From contig CAKRFU010000011.1 in the NCBI GenBank assembly GCA_934320845.1, positions 1-64,000 of the forward strand: a stretch of DNA of 64,000 nt, read 5' to 3'. Shown here one piece after another: positions 25,845 to 34,977 of the stretch. How positions within the stretch are numbered: the first letter of the stretch is position 1; each line of letters begins with the position of its first letter. A program made the position numbers and the translations under genes. The notes beneath the pieces were generated by a model, which was given only the letters and a program-made list of their open reading frames with translations, was not told the origin of the DNA and searched no databases. The DNA comes from an uncultured Lachnospiraceae bacterium. Lineage in GTDB: Bacteria; Bacillota; Clostridia; Lachnospirales; Lachnospiraceae.

Positions 25845-26561
25845 TTAATATGTATATTTATAGCTGTAATATGCCGTCTGCAGATTTATATCCGAAGTAA
25901 AAGCATTATTTCTCAAATCTATAGTATGTTTCATTTTACTGTTTTTTGATACTGTTACCGTTATCGTTTTTGAACTGTATGCTTTCATATTCACTTTCTT
26001 ATTAATCACTCTCTGGTGCAGACATCCGCCATTTGCATATATTTTTACATCAAGTGCCTTTATAACTTTTAATTTTCTGTCAGTATATGTATTATATAAT
26101 TTTATCTTGACTTTAAGTTTGTTCCCTGAAAAATATGTCTTTACAACATGATAATATATCCTGTCGAGAAGCATATCTTTAATTTTTGCAGAGGGCTGTG
26201 TATATACATTCTTATGTACTGTGACTTTCTTCTTTATTGTAATGCCATTTACCTTACATTTCAATGTTGCAACACCCGTTTTTTTAGCTGTTATCTTTCC
26301 ATTTTTCACCGTTAATATCTTTTTATTTGATGATGACCATCTTTCTTTTTTTGATGAATTTGATCCTATAATTCGCATTTTGCAACTAAGCCCCTCTGTC
26401 ATATTACCATCCATTCCAATCATATACGGTGTATCAACAGTAACATTGCAAGTTAATTTAACTCCGTCAACTTTGCATATAATCAAAGCATTACCTCGTT
26501 TTTTTGCTGTAATTTTTCCACTCTTTGATACAGTGGCTACTTTATAGTCATTCGTTGATCT
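25845..26561 (-). pseudogene. 5'-truncated Big_2-domain surface protein
   Basis: About 238 codons without a usable start. The frame opens directly after TGA codons at 26562-26564 and 26568-26570 and reads RSTNDYKVATVSKSGKITAKK, the second half of a Big_2 domain, where family members carry a Trp (TGG) in place of the first TGA. A complete second Big_2 domain follows (RWSSSNKKILTVKNGKITAKKTGVATLKCKV), then an unrecognised beta-rich C-terminal region. There is no signal peptide. The N-terminus of a secreted protein has been lost by deletion or decay. Confidence 0.7.
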
Positions 26562-26639
26562 TCATAATCATTTTTATTGTACCACATATTTACAAAAAAA
26601 TCTCCTAACAGCATACAACATAATACTTATTTCCTCTTT

Positions 26640-27587
26640 CTATTTTTTCATATATGAATAATATCCGTCATTTTCCTTTCGCACTGTCATATTAAATCCA
26701 TCTGATATTTTATGTCCCTTTTCTTTAAATTTCACATTTATTTCTGACAGCTTTATATCTTCCTCCGACTGCTGTTTTTTTGTCATATTGGCTGTAAACA
26801 TCAGCTTTGTTCCAGATTTACACACAACTTTTACTTTTTTATTTTCTTTCCAATTGCTGTCTTTGTCAGATGAAACTTTTTTTTCTATCGACATACTGGC
26901 ATTTATCTCTTTAACATTGCAAATATATGTGTCTCCATCACCAGCTTTGCCAAATTGCAATATAAATTGGATTTTTATTATCTCTCCGTCTTTTGTTGCA
27001 TGGACTTTTAATTTCTGTTTTTTGTTAGTTCTTATTTCTGTACCATCAGCACAATTGTCCTCACTTTTAACCGAACCACTGGTTTTTTCCTCCGTTTTAT
27101 CATAATCTGTACTTACATCATCTTCTGTCCCACTTTTTTTATTTTTCTGCGTGTCGGATATATTTTCATCATATCCTGCTGCTATATCCCGGAACACGCT
27201 GGTTCGTGTTCCGTCAGAGTCCTGTGTTTCTTCCTCTGTTATCTCAGGATTATAGATATGTATATTTTCTGACGCATAATTAAATGTCTCACTCTCATCC
27301 ATAGAATCATCATTCTTGCTTTTATCATAGTTTTTTTCAATATTCTGCCCTGTCGGCCTTAAATCATTTTTATATGACTTTTTCGGTTTTTCATATACAA
27401 GTAACGCACAACCTATAACTGCTGCGGCTGTCCCGATGGCAAATACCGTTTTTGCATATTTTTTTAATCTCTTTTGTCTAAAAGACATCTTTTTGATATT
27501 TTCTGAATAATCCTCTGCTTCTTTTAGCATTTCTTCTGAAACATCGCCAATGGCATACATCAACTTTTCTGCCTCTTTTTCGCTCAC
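26640..27587 (-). CDS. Probable transmembrane anti-sigma factor
   Basis: 315 aa. A charged cytoplasmic N-terminus (about 1-48, containing MYAIGDVSEEMLKEAE as in clostridial anti-sigma proteins) is followed by one membrane helix (FAIGTAAAVIGCALLVY), a long acidic low-complexity linker outside the cell (about 68-190) and a compact beta-rich C-terminal domain rich in Lys. Its start overlaps the stop of the sigma gene by 4 bp, the usual coupling of sigma and anti-sigma. It probably holds the sigma factor at the membrane until an outside signal releases it. The extracellular domain is not recognised. Confidence 0.75.
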   Translation of the reverse strand: MSEKEAEKLMYAIGDVSEEMLKEAEDYSENIKKMSFRQKRLKKYAKTVFAIGTAAAVIGCALLVYEKPKKSYKNDLRPTGQNIEKNYDKSKNDDSMDESETFNYASENIHIYNPEITEEETQDSDGTRTSVFRDIAAGYDENISDTQKNKKSGTEDDVSTDYDKTEEKTSGSVKSEDNCADGTEIRTNKKQKLKVHATKDGEIIKIQFILQFGKAGDGDTYICNVKEINASMSIEKKVSSDKDSNWKENKKVKVVCKSGTKLMFTANMTKKQQSEEDIKLSEINVKFKEKGHKISDGFNMTVRKENDGYYSYMKK

Positions 27588-28141
27588 ACTACCGCCTCCT
27601 TTTCAAGCCATACGGCAAGTTTCTTTCTCATACGGCTAAGGATTGATTTTACCGTACCCTCTTTTATATCAAGCTCCTCAGCGATTTCCTTAATATCCAT
27701 AACATAGAAATATCGTTTCAAAAAGACGGTACGGTTTCTCTTAGTCTGTTTCCACAAAAAATCTTCTATCGACTCTGTAAGAAGTTTATATTCCATGTCT
27801 TTTTCCACGGTCTTTCCGTCAGTTATACATTCATTAAGTTCCTCTATCGCAATATTCACACTACTCCCTCCTCTTTTTAATGCGTGCATATCCCTATACC
27901 TGTTAAGCGACAGATTTCTAACTATCTTGGCAAGAAATGTACTAAGCACTGACGGGCGGCTTGGTGGAATCGTATTCCATGTCCTTAGCCATGTATCATT
28001 TACACACTCTTTTGCATCTTCCTCATCATGTACAATACGCTCTGAAATACAAAAACAATAACGGTCATATTTTTCAGATAATTCGTTAATACCGTTTTCA
28101 TTTCTGTCCCATATCAACTGTACTATTTTCTCATCTTCCAT
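27584..28141 (-). CDS. ECF-type sigma-70 family RNA polymerase sigma factor
   Basis: 185 aa. Region 2 is IWDRNENGINELSEKYDRYCFCISERIVHDEEDAKECVNDTWLRTWNTIPP and region 4 ends in a helix-turn-helix (DIKEIAEELDIKEGTVKSILSRMRKKL). Regions 1 and 3 are absent, as in extracytoplasmic-function sigma factors. GGAG lies before the ATG. It lies downstream of a serpin gene and upstream of the anti-sigma gene on one strand. A candidate ECF-type promoter precedes the serpin. Confidence 0.92.
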   Translation of the reverse strand: MEDEKIVQLIWDRNENGINELSEKYDRYCFCISERIVHDEEDAKECVNDTWLRTWNTIPPSRPSVLSTFLAKIVRNLSLNRYRDMHALKRGGSSVNIAIEELNECITDGKTVEKDMEYKLLTESIEDFLWKQTKRNRTVFLKRYFYVMDIKEIAEELDIKEGTVKSILSRMRKKLAVWLEKEAVV

Positions 28142-28173
28142 GTATCTCCTTTTTGTTAATTAAAAATAGGCGT

Positions 28174-28372
28174 TTGCGAAACTATCATAAATCTTGATTA
28201 AATTGTGCAGATATAACAAATAGTGTTAGTCGGCATTTTTGTCGTCGTCAGCACTTAATCAGCGTTTTTTGCTGATTTATGTACTGCTACGAACGACAAC
28301 ATAGCGAAAGCGTGCCGACGATATTATTTGTTATATGTGTGCAATTGACACAACATATAGTTAGTTTCGCAA
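28174..28372. repeat. 199-bp fold-back element between serpin and sigma genes
   Basis: Nested inverted repeats cover the whole gap: TTGCGAAACTA with TAGTTTCGCAA at the ends (11 bp perfect), then 22-bp arms matching at 19 positions (28201-28222 and 28324-28345), then GTCGGCA with TGCCGAC, then AATCAGC/GCTGATT at the tip. This may be a MITE-like insertion or a structured RNA that halts or processes the transcript. No target-site duplication is obvious. Confidence 0.75.
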
Positions 28373-28376
28373 TTAT

Positions 28377-29864
28377 CTATGCAACTCTATTTACTGCTCC
28401 CATAAATATCGGAAGACCGTCACTTGTTGAAACTATTATAATAAATGGTCTGTTACAATTCATTGTGACAGTATCCTTTTTTTCGTCTGCAAACCCCACA
28501 AGGGCAACCTCTGTATATGAGGCCATACTGCATCCGTTTTCGTCTATCGTCAGCCTGCTTTTTTGTTTTGCTTTACTAACATAAATTCCACCTTCTGATT
28601 TATTTTCTCCATCTGACACAAACATTTTAGAAAAATCTGCTTTTTTCCCATCAAAAATATTTTTTATACCCATATCCTGCATCAATGGATTTAATTCAAG
28701 TTCACTTTTAAAATCCAGTTTAGGCATTGAAAATCTTACTATCTTAGAATAATCCCATTTTTTATTGAATTTGTTACACAATGAAATTATCTGCTTTGCA
28801 TCCTTTTTATTTATGAGTTTGTCTGCTGCCACATTTTCCTTTGGCAGTATTATATTCATATTTGCATTTGTCATGGGTATCGAAACTGCCTGATACCTGC
28901 CATTCTCGGTATAGGCATAAGCATACTCTGAATTTAAAAAGCTGCATTTTTCCTTATCAATCTTTTCCTCCTCAGTTGTATTGCCACAGGTGTATCTAGA
29001 CTGACCGTAGAATATACCTGTCTTTGTATTATCTTTATCAAATCTGACATTCCACTGCTCCTTAAAATTTACGGCCGACAACATTAGCATAGCCATGTCT
29101 TTATTTGTTTTCAGATTACCTTTTATCTTACCACCTGTCTGCTCATCAATCCATTTATTTATTTTATTATTAAAACTTTTACTTCCCATCTCTCCCGTTA
29201 AACTATACGCATTATAATCATTTTTAAGTATTGTGTCGACTCCTCCGGAATAATCATATTTATCACTTTGCCATACTGAATTACCCAAAGAACAATTTTC
29301 GGATTTTATTTTGCCGCTTATATACCCCATCATCTTTCTTACTATCTTCTGTTCTTCCTCCCTTTCTTTCTCCTCTCTGTCATTTGCATTTATGTAATCC
29401 GAAACAGCTGCTCTAAACATATTTTTGCTAAATGAATTTAATATCTGTTCCCGACTCTGCCCTGCAGTCATTTCCGAGAGCATTCCGCTTGCAAGATACA
29501 TATTGATGTTTGAGCAGGCAACAAGCCCCTGTTGTGGATTATCCCCCCAGCTCTGTTTAAGAAAATGATATAAAAGACTGCTGTTATAATCTTTATAAAT
29601 CTGTTTATAGTTTTTAACTTCTTTCTTTGACAAATTTACAGGTAATTTTTTCTTTTTTCCAACAAGTTTCTTTTTCTTGTCTTGTACTTCACTACTTAAT
29701 GACTCACCATCCTTTTTCTGATTATCAGATATTTTTTGCGTATCTACATTTTTGTTTCCTTTTTCATTAAGACTTGTCTTTCTGCCGCCACATCCGGTCG
29801 TCGTTCCTGCTATTACAAGTGTCATAAATAATGCAAATACCTTTGCAATCATGTCTTTTCTCAT
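28377..29864 (-). CDS. Serpin family lipoprotein
   Basis: 495 aa. The signal peptide ends in TTGC at Cys25, so the protein is probably lipid-anchored outside the membrane; a Lys-rich linker follows. The serpin fold begins near residue 90: CSNINMYLASGMLSEMTAGQSREQIL, MLSAVNFKEQWNVRFDKDNTKTGIFY, and the C-terminal NRPFIIIVSTSDGLPIFMGAVNRV. The reactive-centre segment is ENGCSMASYTEVALVGFADEKKDTV, with a hinge only partly made of the small residues seen in inhibitory serpins. It would trap serine or cysteine proteases at the cell surface. First gene of a serpin-sigma-anti-sigma series. Confidence 0.9.
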   Translation of the reverse strand: MRKDMIAKVFALFMTLVIAGTTTGCGGRKTSLNEKGNKNVDTQKISDNQKKDGESLSSEVQDKKKKLVGKKKKLPVNLSKKEVKNYKQIYKDYNSSLLYHFLKQSWGDNPQQGLVACSNINMYLASGMLSEMTAGQSREQILNSFSKNMFRAAVSDYINANDREEKEREEEQKIVRKMMGYISGKIKSENCSLGNSVWQSDKYDYSGGVDTILKNDYNAYSLTGEMGSKSFNNKINKWIDEQTGGKIKGNLKTNKDMAMLMLSAVNFKEQWNVRFDKDNTKTGIFYGQSRYTCGNTTEEEKIDKEKCSFLNSEYAYAYTENGRYQAVSIPMTNANMNIILPKENVAADKLINKKDAKQIISLCNKFNKKWDYSKIVRFSMPKLDFKSELELNPLMQDMGIKNIFDGKKADFSKMFVSDGENKSEGGIYVSKAKQKSRLTIDENGCSMASYTEVALVGFADEKKDTVTMNCNRPFIIIVSTSDGLPIFMGAVNRVA

Positions 29865-29949
29865 AAAAAAACCTCCTTTAAACTTCCGTTATTATTGAAA
29901 ACAAACATCATAAGAAATTAAACTTATGACAATTTTGCTTTCTACTTAT

Positions 29950-29978
29950 AATAACCCGGTTATTTAAAGAAGGTTGCA
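29950..29978 (-). promoter_or_regulatory. Candidate ECF-type promoter with 15-bp palindrome before the serpin
   Basis: On the minus strand TGCAACCTT (29978-29970) resembles ECF -35 boxes (AACC core); 16 nt after TGCAACC comes GTTATT within the palindrome AATAACC-G-GGTTATT (29950-29964). It lies about 85 bp before the serpin start. Confidence 0.4.
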
Positions 29979-30051
29979 TTTTTTTATAAATTTTTTAACA
30001 CAATTTGCAAAAGCAATGCAATAGCATCATCAAGGATACCACGACATCATT

Positions 30052-33000
30052 TTACACCTCGTGCTGCTCTGAGATAGTAGCCACATCTACGATAGAAAGC
30101 TTATCATTGCCCTCTGTCTCAAGTGATGTAAGAAGTGCTGCTGCCGTATCAAGTGATGTAAGACAATTCACACCTGTCTCGATAGCAGTTCTTCTGATAA
30201 GGAAACCATCTTTAAGCTTGTCATCATGTGTAGGTGTATCTATTACAAGATCTATCTGGTGTTCAAGCAAAAGGTCCATAAGTGTAGGTGCTTCTTCATT
30301 TATACGGTTTACAGGGATTGCAAGAACTCCTGCTTCATTAAACACTTTAGCTGTTCCTCTTGTAGAGAATATGTCATATCCAAGCTTCTTAAAGCGTTTA
30401 GCAATCTCGATTCCCTCTTCCTTGTCTGCATCGTTAAGAGTAATTATCATCTTCTTATGCTTTGGAAGATCAACTCCTGCTCCCTTAAACGCCTTGTAAA
30501 GTGCTTCGTTGAAGTCTTTTGAAATACCGAGACACTCACCTGTTGATTTCATCTCAGGTCCAAGACTTATCTCTGCGCCTCTAAGCTTCTCAAACGAGAA
30601 TACAGGCATCTTGATGGCAATATATTTTGATTTCTTTGCAAGACCTGTTCCGTAACCAAAATCCTTAACCTTAGCACCGAGGATAACCTTAGTTGCGAGG
30701 TCTACAATTGGTATTCCAGTAACTTTGCTTATATATGGTACTGTACGGCTTGAACGAGGATTTACCTCGATTACATATACCTGGTCATGGTAAACGATAA
30801 ACTGTATGTTGATAAGACCGATTACATGAAGTGACTTAGCAAGTTTTCTTGTGTAGTCGACAAGCATGTCCTGAATTCTCTCTGTAATAGTCTGCGCCGG
30901 ATATACTGAAATACTGTCACCAGAATGAATACCGGCTCTCTCGATATGCTCCATAATACCAGGAATAAGAATATCCTCACCATCACATACCGCATCTACT
31001 TCTATCTCTTTACCCATAAGGTACTTGTCGATAAGGATAGGATGCTCCTGATGGTATCTTGTAACTACCTGCATGAACTTTTTAATATCATCATCAGATA
31101 CTGCAATCTGCATTCCCTGTCCGCCAAGTACATATGAAGGGCGGATAAGTACAGGATAACCGAGTTCATTTGCAACCTTGAGTGCTTCTTCGGTAGTAAA
31201 TACCGTGTCACCTTTTGCTCTAGGTATCTTGCACTCTTCAAGAATCTGGTCAAATAATTCTCTGTCCTCTGCAGCATCTACATCCTCTGCACTTGTTCCA
31301 AGAATCTTGACACCCATCTTCATAAGTGACTCAGTAAGGTTGATAGCTGTCTGTCCACCGAACTGAACTACTGCTCCGTCAGGTTTTTCAAGGCGGACAA
31401 TATTTTCAACATCTTCCGGTGTAAGCGGCTCAAAATAAAGTTTATCTGCTATATCAAAGTCAGTACTTACTGTCTCAGGGTTATTGTTTACGATAATTGT
31501 CTCATAACCTTCCTGTTTGAGTGCCCATACACTGTGAACTGAGCAATAATCAAATTCGATACCCTGTCCGATTCTTATAGGGCCTGAACCAAGTACCATG
31601 ATTTTTTTCTTTTCCGTTGTATCTTCAACTTCGTTCATTCCATCGAAACAGCTATAATAATATGGTGTCTCAGATGCAAACTCTGCTGCACATGTATCAA
31701 CCATCTTAAATGCTGCTGTAATGCCGTATTCATAACGAAGATTTTTAATTTCTTCCTCTGTTTTTCCTGTCCAGCGTGCAATTACATTGTCAGGGAACTC
31801 AAGTCTCTTTGCCTCTTTTAATAATTCCTTGTCAAGATTTCCATTTGAAGCTTTAATCTTCTTTTCCATTTCAACAAGAATTGCAAGTTTATCGATAAAC
31901 CATTTGTCAATCTTTGTAACTTCATGAATTTCATCATAAGATGCGATTCCACGGCGGAGAATTTCTGCGATAAGGTAAATTCTGCGGTCATCTACAACTG
32001 AAAGGTGCTCAAGCACTTCCTCATCAGACATATTATCGTAATCTCCTGTCTCGAGACAGTCAACATGCTGTGAAAGTGATCTTATGGCTTTCATAAGTCC
32101 GCCTTCAAAGTTCGTACAGATACTCATAACCTCACCGGTTGCTTTCATCTGTGTAGTAAGAGTTCTCTTTGCACTGATAAACTTATCAAATGGAAGACGA
32201 GGTATCTTAACCACTACATAGTCAAGTGCAGGCTCAAAACTTGCATATGTCTTTCCTGTTACGGCATTTGGTATCTCGTCAAGTGTATAACCGAGTGCAA
32301 TCTTTGCCGAAACTTTTGCAATAGGATATCCTGTTGCTTTTGAAGCGAGAGCTGAAGAACGGCTTACACGAGGGTTTACCTCGATTACTATATATTCAAA
32401 TGATGTAGGATGAAGTGCAAACTGTACATTACATCCACCTGTAATTCCAAGTTCATCAATAATCTTTAATGCAGATGTACGAAGCATCTGATACTCTTTA
32501 TCTGATAATGTCTGAGATGGTGCAACTACGATACTGTCACCTGTATGAACTCCGACAGGATCAAGGTTTTCCATGTTGCAGACAGTGATACATGTTCCGT
32601 TGCTGTCACGCATTACCTCATACTCGATTTCTTTCCATCCGGCAATACATCTCTCTACAAGTACCTGGCCTACTCTTGAAAGTCTGAGACCGTTTGAAAG
32701 AATTTCAACAAGTTCTTCCTCGTTGTGTGCTATACCGCCGCCTGAACCTCCAAGTGTATACGCCGGTCTTAAAACAACCGGATAACCAATCTTATTTGCA
32801 AATGCAATACCATCCTCGATATTTTCTACAAGTTCAGATGATGCACATGGCTCTCCGATTCTTTCCATAAGGTCTTTAAACTCCTGACGACCCTCTGCGT
32901 TTCTGATAGTTTCAGCCGTTGTTCCAAGAAGTTTTACTCCATGACTGTCAAGAAATCCTGATTCTGCAAGTTCCATACCAAGATTAAGTCCTGCCTGTCC

Positions 33001-33273
33001 ACCCATATTAGGAAGAAGACTGTCCGGTTTTTCAACTTCAATGATATGCTGTAACACCTCTGTTGTAAGTGGTTCTATGTAAACCTTATCTGCAATATCT
33101 TTATCTGTCATAATAGTTGCAGGATTGGAATTGACAAGGATAACTTCCATTCCCTCCTCTTTAAGAGAACGGCATGCCTGTGTTCCTGCATAATCAAACT
33201 CTGCGGCCTGTCCGATTACAATAGGACCTGAACCGATTACAAGTACTCTCTTGATTCCTTCCATCTTTGGCAT
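30052..33273 (-). CDS. carB: Carbamoyl-phosphate synthase large subunit
   Basis: 1073 aa, full length. It makes carbamoyl phosphate from bicarbonate, two ATP and ammonia supplied by CarA, for arginine and pyrimidine synthesis. Two ATP-grasp halves are clear (RVLVIGSGPIVIGQAAEFDYAGTQ and KKIMVLGSGPIRIGQGIEFDYCSVH; LRPAYTLGGSGGGIA and IRPSYVLGGQGMQIAV), joined by a helical oligomerisation domain, with an MGS-like allosteric domain from about residue 940. Its start overlaps the carA stop by 1 bp (TAATG). Last gene of the operon glnA-ANTAR-carA-carB. Confidence 0.98.
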   Translation of the reverse strand: MPKMEGIKRVLVIGSGPIVIGQAAEFDYAGTQACRSLKEEGMEVILVNSNPATIMTDKDIADKVYIEPLTTEVLQHIIEVEKPDSLLPNMGGQAGLNLGMELAESGFLDSHGVKLLGTTAETIRNAEGRQEFKDLMERIGEPCASSELVENIEDGIAFANKIGYPVVLRPAYTLGGSGGGIAHNEEELVEILSNGLRLSRVGQVLVERCIAGWKEIEYEVMRDSNGTCITVCNMENLDPVGVHTGDSIVVAPSQTLSDKEYQMLRTSALKIIDELGITGGCNVQFALHPTSFEYIVIEVNPRVSRSSALASKATGYPIAKVSAKIALGYTLDEIPNAVTGKTYASFEPALDYVVVKIPRLPFDKFISAKRTLTTQMKATGEVMSICTNFEGGLMKAIRSLSQHVDCLETGDYDNMSDEEVLEHLSVVDDRRIYLIAEILRRGIASYDEIHEVTKIDKWFIDKLAILVEMEKKIKASNGNLDKELLKEAKRLEFPDNVIARWTGKTEEEIKNLRYEYGITAAFKMVDTCAAEFASETPYYYSCFDGMNEVEDTTEKKKIMVLGSGPIRIGQGIEFDYCSVHSVWALKQEGYETIIVNNNPETVSTDFDIADKLYFEPLTPEDVENIVRLEKPDGAVVQFGGQTAINLTESLMKMGVKILGTSAEDVDAAEDRELFDQILEECKIPRAKGDTVFTTEEALKVANELGYPVLIRPSYVLGGQGMQIAVSDDDIKKFMQVVTRYHQEHPILIDKYLMGKEIEVDAVCDGEDILIPGIMEHIERAGIHSGDSISVYPAQTITERIQDMLVDYTRKLAKSLHVIGLINIQFIVYHDQVYVIEVNPRSSRTVPYISKVTGIPIVDLATKVILGAKVKDFGYGTGLAKKSKYIAIKMPVFSFEKLRGAEISLGPEMKSTGECLGISKDFNEALYKAFKGAGVDLPKHKKMIITLNDADKEEGIEIAKRFKKLGYDIFSTRGTAKVFNEAGVLAIPVNRINEEAPTLMDLLLEHQIDLVIDTPTHDDKLKDGFLIRRTAIETGVNCLTSLDTAAALLTSLETEGNDKLSIVDVATISEQHEV

Positions 33274-34376
33274 TATTTATTTCCTCCAATCATCTTCATA
33301 AATTCATCAAACAACATCTCTGAGTCTTTAGGGCCTGCATTTGCTTCCGGATGAAACTGTACTGTTTTTACAGGCTTACCAATGTATTCAAGTCCCTCAA
33401 TAGTTCCGTCATTTACGTTTACGAACCAAGGCTTTGCAACTGATGCGTCTATTCCGTCTGCATCTACTACATATCCATGATTCTGTGAAGATATATATAC
33501 TTTTCCTGTCTCAAGATTTTTAACAGGATGGTTTGCTCCTCTATGTCCATATTTCATCTTATATGTCTTTGCATCATGTGCAAGTGCCATGAGCTGATGA
33601 CCGAGACAGATTGCAAAAACAGGAATTCCCGAATCAGCAAGTTTCTTTACCTGTGCGATAATGTCAACGCACTCTGCAGGATCTCCCGGTCCGTTTGTTA
33701 TCATAATTCCGTCAGGTTTTGACGCAATAACTTCATCCGCATCAAAATCACAAGGATAAACTGTTACATTACATCCTCTGTTCAAAAGACATCTTATAAT
33801 GTTTTTCTTTGTTCCTACATCTATAACTGCAATGTTTTTATCAGCAGCAGCTTTCTCTGAACCGATATCCCCCGGAACATATTTTTCTATTTCATCACAT
33901 GAAACTTTTTTTACAACTCCCGTAACAGTATACTCTTTAAGTTTCGGAATAATCTCATCAAGATTATAATTCTCATTTGTCGTTATCATTCCGTTCATTG
34001 TACCTTTTTCACGAAGAATTTTTGTCAGTGCTCTTGTATCAATAGAGCTGATACCCGGAATATCATTTTCTTCAAGGAAATGCTGTACAGTATCTTCTGA
34101 GCGGAAGTTGCTAGGCATTCTCGCAAGTTCTCTTACTATAAATCCGTCCGGCCAGCCTTTTCTTGATTCCATGTCCTTATAACATACGCCGTAATTACCG
34201 ATAAGCGGATATGTCATTGTGACCGCCTGTCCTGCATAACTTGGGTCTGTCAGAACCTCTAAATAACCTGTCATCGATGTATTGAAAACTATCTCTGAAA
34301 TTATCTCTTTGTCTGCGCCAATACTTTTTCCTTCAAATACTGTTCCATCTTCTAATATAAGAAACGCCTTCTTCAT
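33273..34376 (-). CDS. carA: Carbamoyl-phosphate synthase small subunit (glutamine amidotransferase)
   Basis: 367 aa from the ATG at 34376, one base after the stop of the ANTAR gene. It hydrolyses glutamine and channels ammonia to CarB. The N-terminal CPSase domain (AFLILEDGTVFEGKSIG, FNTSMTGYLEVLTDPSYAGQ) is followed by a class I amidotransferase domain with catalytic Cys in FAICLGHQLMALA and the His-Glu pair in QFHPEA. Tight packing with the ANTAR gene and carB indicates one transcript starting at glnA. Confidence 0.97.
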   Translation of the reverse strand: MKKAFLILEDGTVFEGKSIGADKEIISEIVFNTSMTGYLEVLTDPSYAGQAVTMTYPLIGNYGVCYKDMESRKGWPDGFIVRELARMPSNFRSEDTVQHFLEENDIPGISSIDTRALTKILREKGTMNGMITTNENYNLDEIIPKLKEYTVTGVVKKVSCDEIEKYVPGDIGSEKAAADKNIAVIDVGTKKNIIRCLLNRGCNVTVYPCDFDADEVIASKPDGIMITNGPGDPAECVDIIAQVKKLADSGIPVFAICLGHQLMALAHDAKTYKMKYGHRGANHPVKNLETGKVYISSQNHGYVVDADGIDASVAKPWFVNVNDGTIEGLEYIGKPVKTVQFHPEANAGPKDSEMLFDEFMKMIGGNK

Positions 34377-34377
34377 A

Positions 34378-34938
34378 CTAAAGTTCCCATTCCTTTCCAT
34401 TAAGTTCTAATATCATTTCAGCGGTTTCTACCATATTTGTACCACTGTCCATACTAAGTTTTTGAATATAATGATGTGCTTCATCTTCTGTCATTTGATT
34501 ACGTTCCATCAAAAGCTCTTTAGCCGTCGTAATCACTTTTCGGTCATTTTCAGATCTGACTTTCGGTTTTTTCTTCTGTTTCTTCTTCCATCTGTTGTAC
34601 TGAACCATCATCATTTCCAGTGTGTTCAGCAAATCCTGTACCTTAAAAGGCATAGCAAGAGAAACGATACCGTCTAAGTCACAATCCGCAAGTTTTGCAG
34701 GAGACGCAAGTAACAGCATGCTAAATCCCTTTGGCAGATAATTATTTATCTCCGAATAATGCATATCCGAAAATTTGTATCCGGAAATAACAATACCCCC
34801 ATCAAGCTCATTTACTGCACTTACTATTTGTGCTCCACTATCACAAACCATGTTTACATCATAACCATTACGAACAAGAAGCTTTCTTAAGTTTTTCGCA
34901 TCGTCCAATTTAGGAAAAGCTATAATTAAATCTGCCAT
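34378..34938 (-). CDS. ANTAR-domain RNA-binding antiterminator with degenerate receiver
   Basis: 186 aa. The N-terminal 120 residues are receiver-like (LIIAFPKLDDAKNLRKLLVRNGYDV) but the phospho-acceptor strand reads GGIVISGYKF, without Asp, so phosphorylation control is unlikely. A basic stretch (WKKKQKKKPKV) leads to the ANTAR helices: VITTAKELLMERNQMTEDEAHHYIQKLSMDSGTNMVETAEMIL. ANTAR proteins bind paired hairpins with hexanucleotide loops and prevent terminator formation, commonly for nitrogen genes (NasR, NitR, AmiR). It sits between glnA and carA. Candidate targets are the leaders at 18751-18795 and 42803-42995. What it senses is unknown; glutamine synthetase itself is a possible partner. 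Confidence 0.93.
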   Translation of the reverse strand: MADLIIAFPKLDDAKNLRKLLVRNGYDVNMVCDSGAQIVSAVNELDGGIVISGYKFSDMHYSEINNYLPKGFSMLLLASPAKLADCDLDGIVSLAMPFKVQDLLNTLEMMMVQYNRWKKKQKKKPKVRSENDRKVITTAKELLMERNQMTEDEAHHYIQKLSMDSGTNMVETAEMILELNGKEWEL

Positions 34939-34977
34939 GCAGAAACCTCCTGTCTGTTACTTTATAAACGATTAGTT

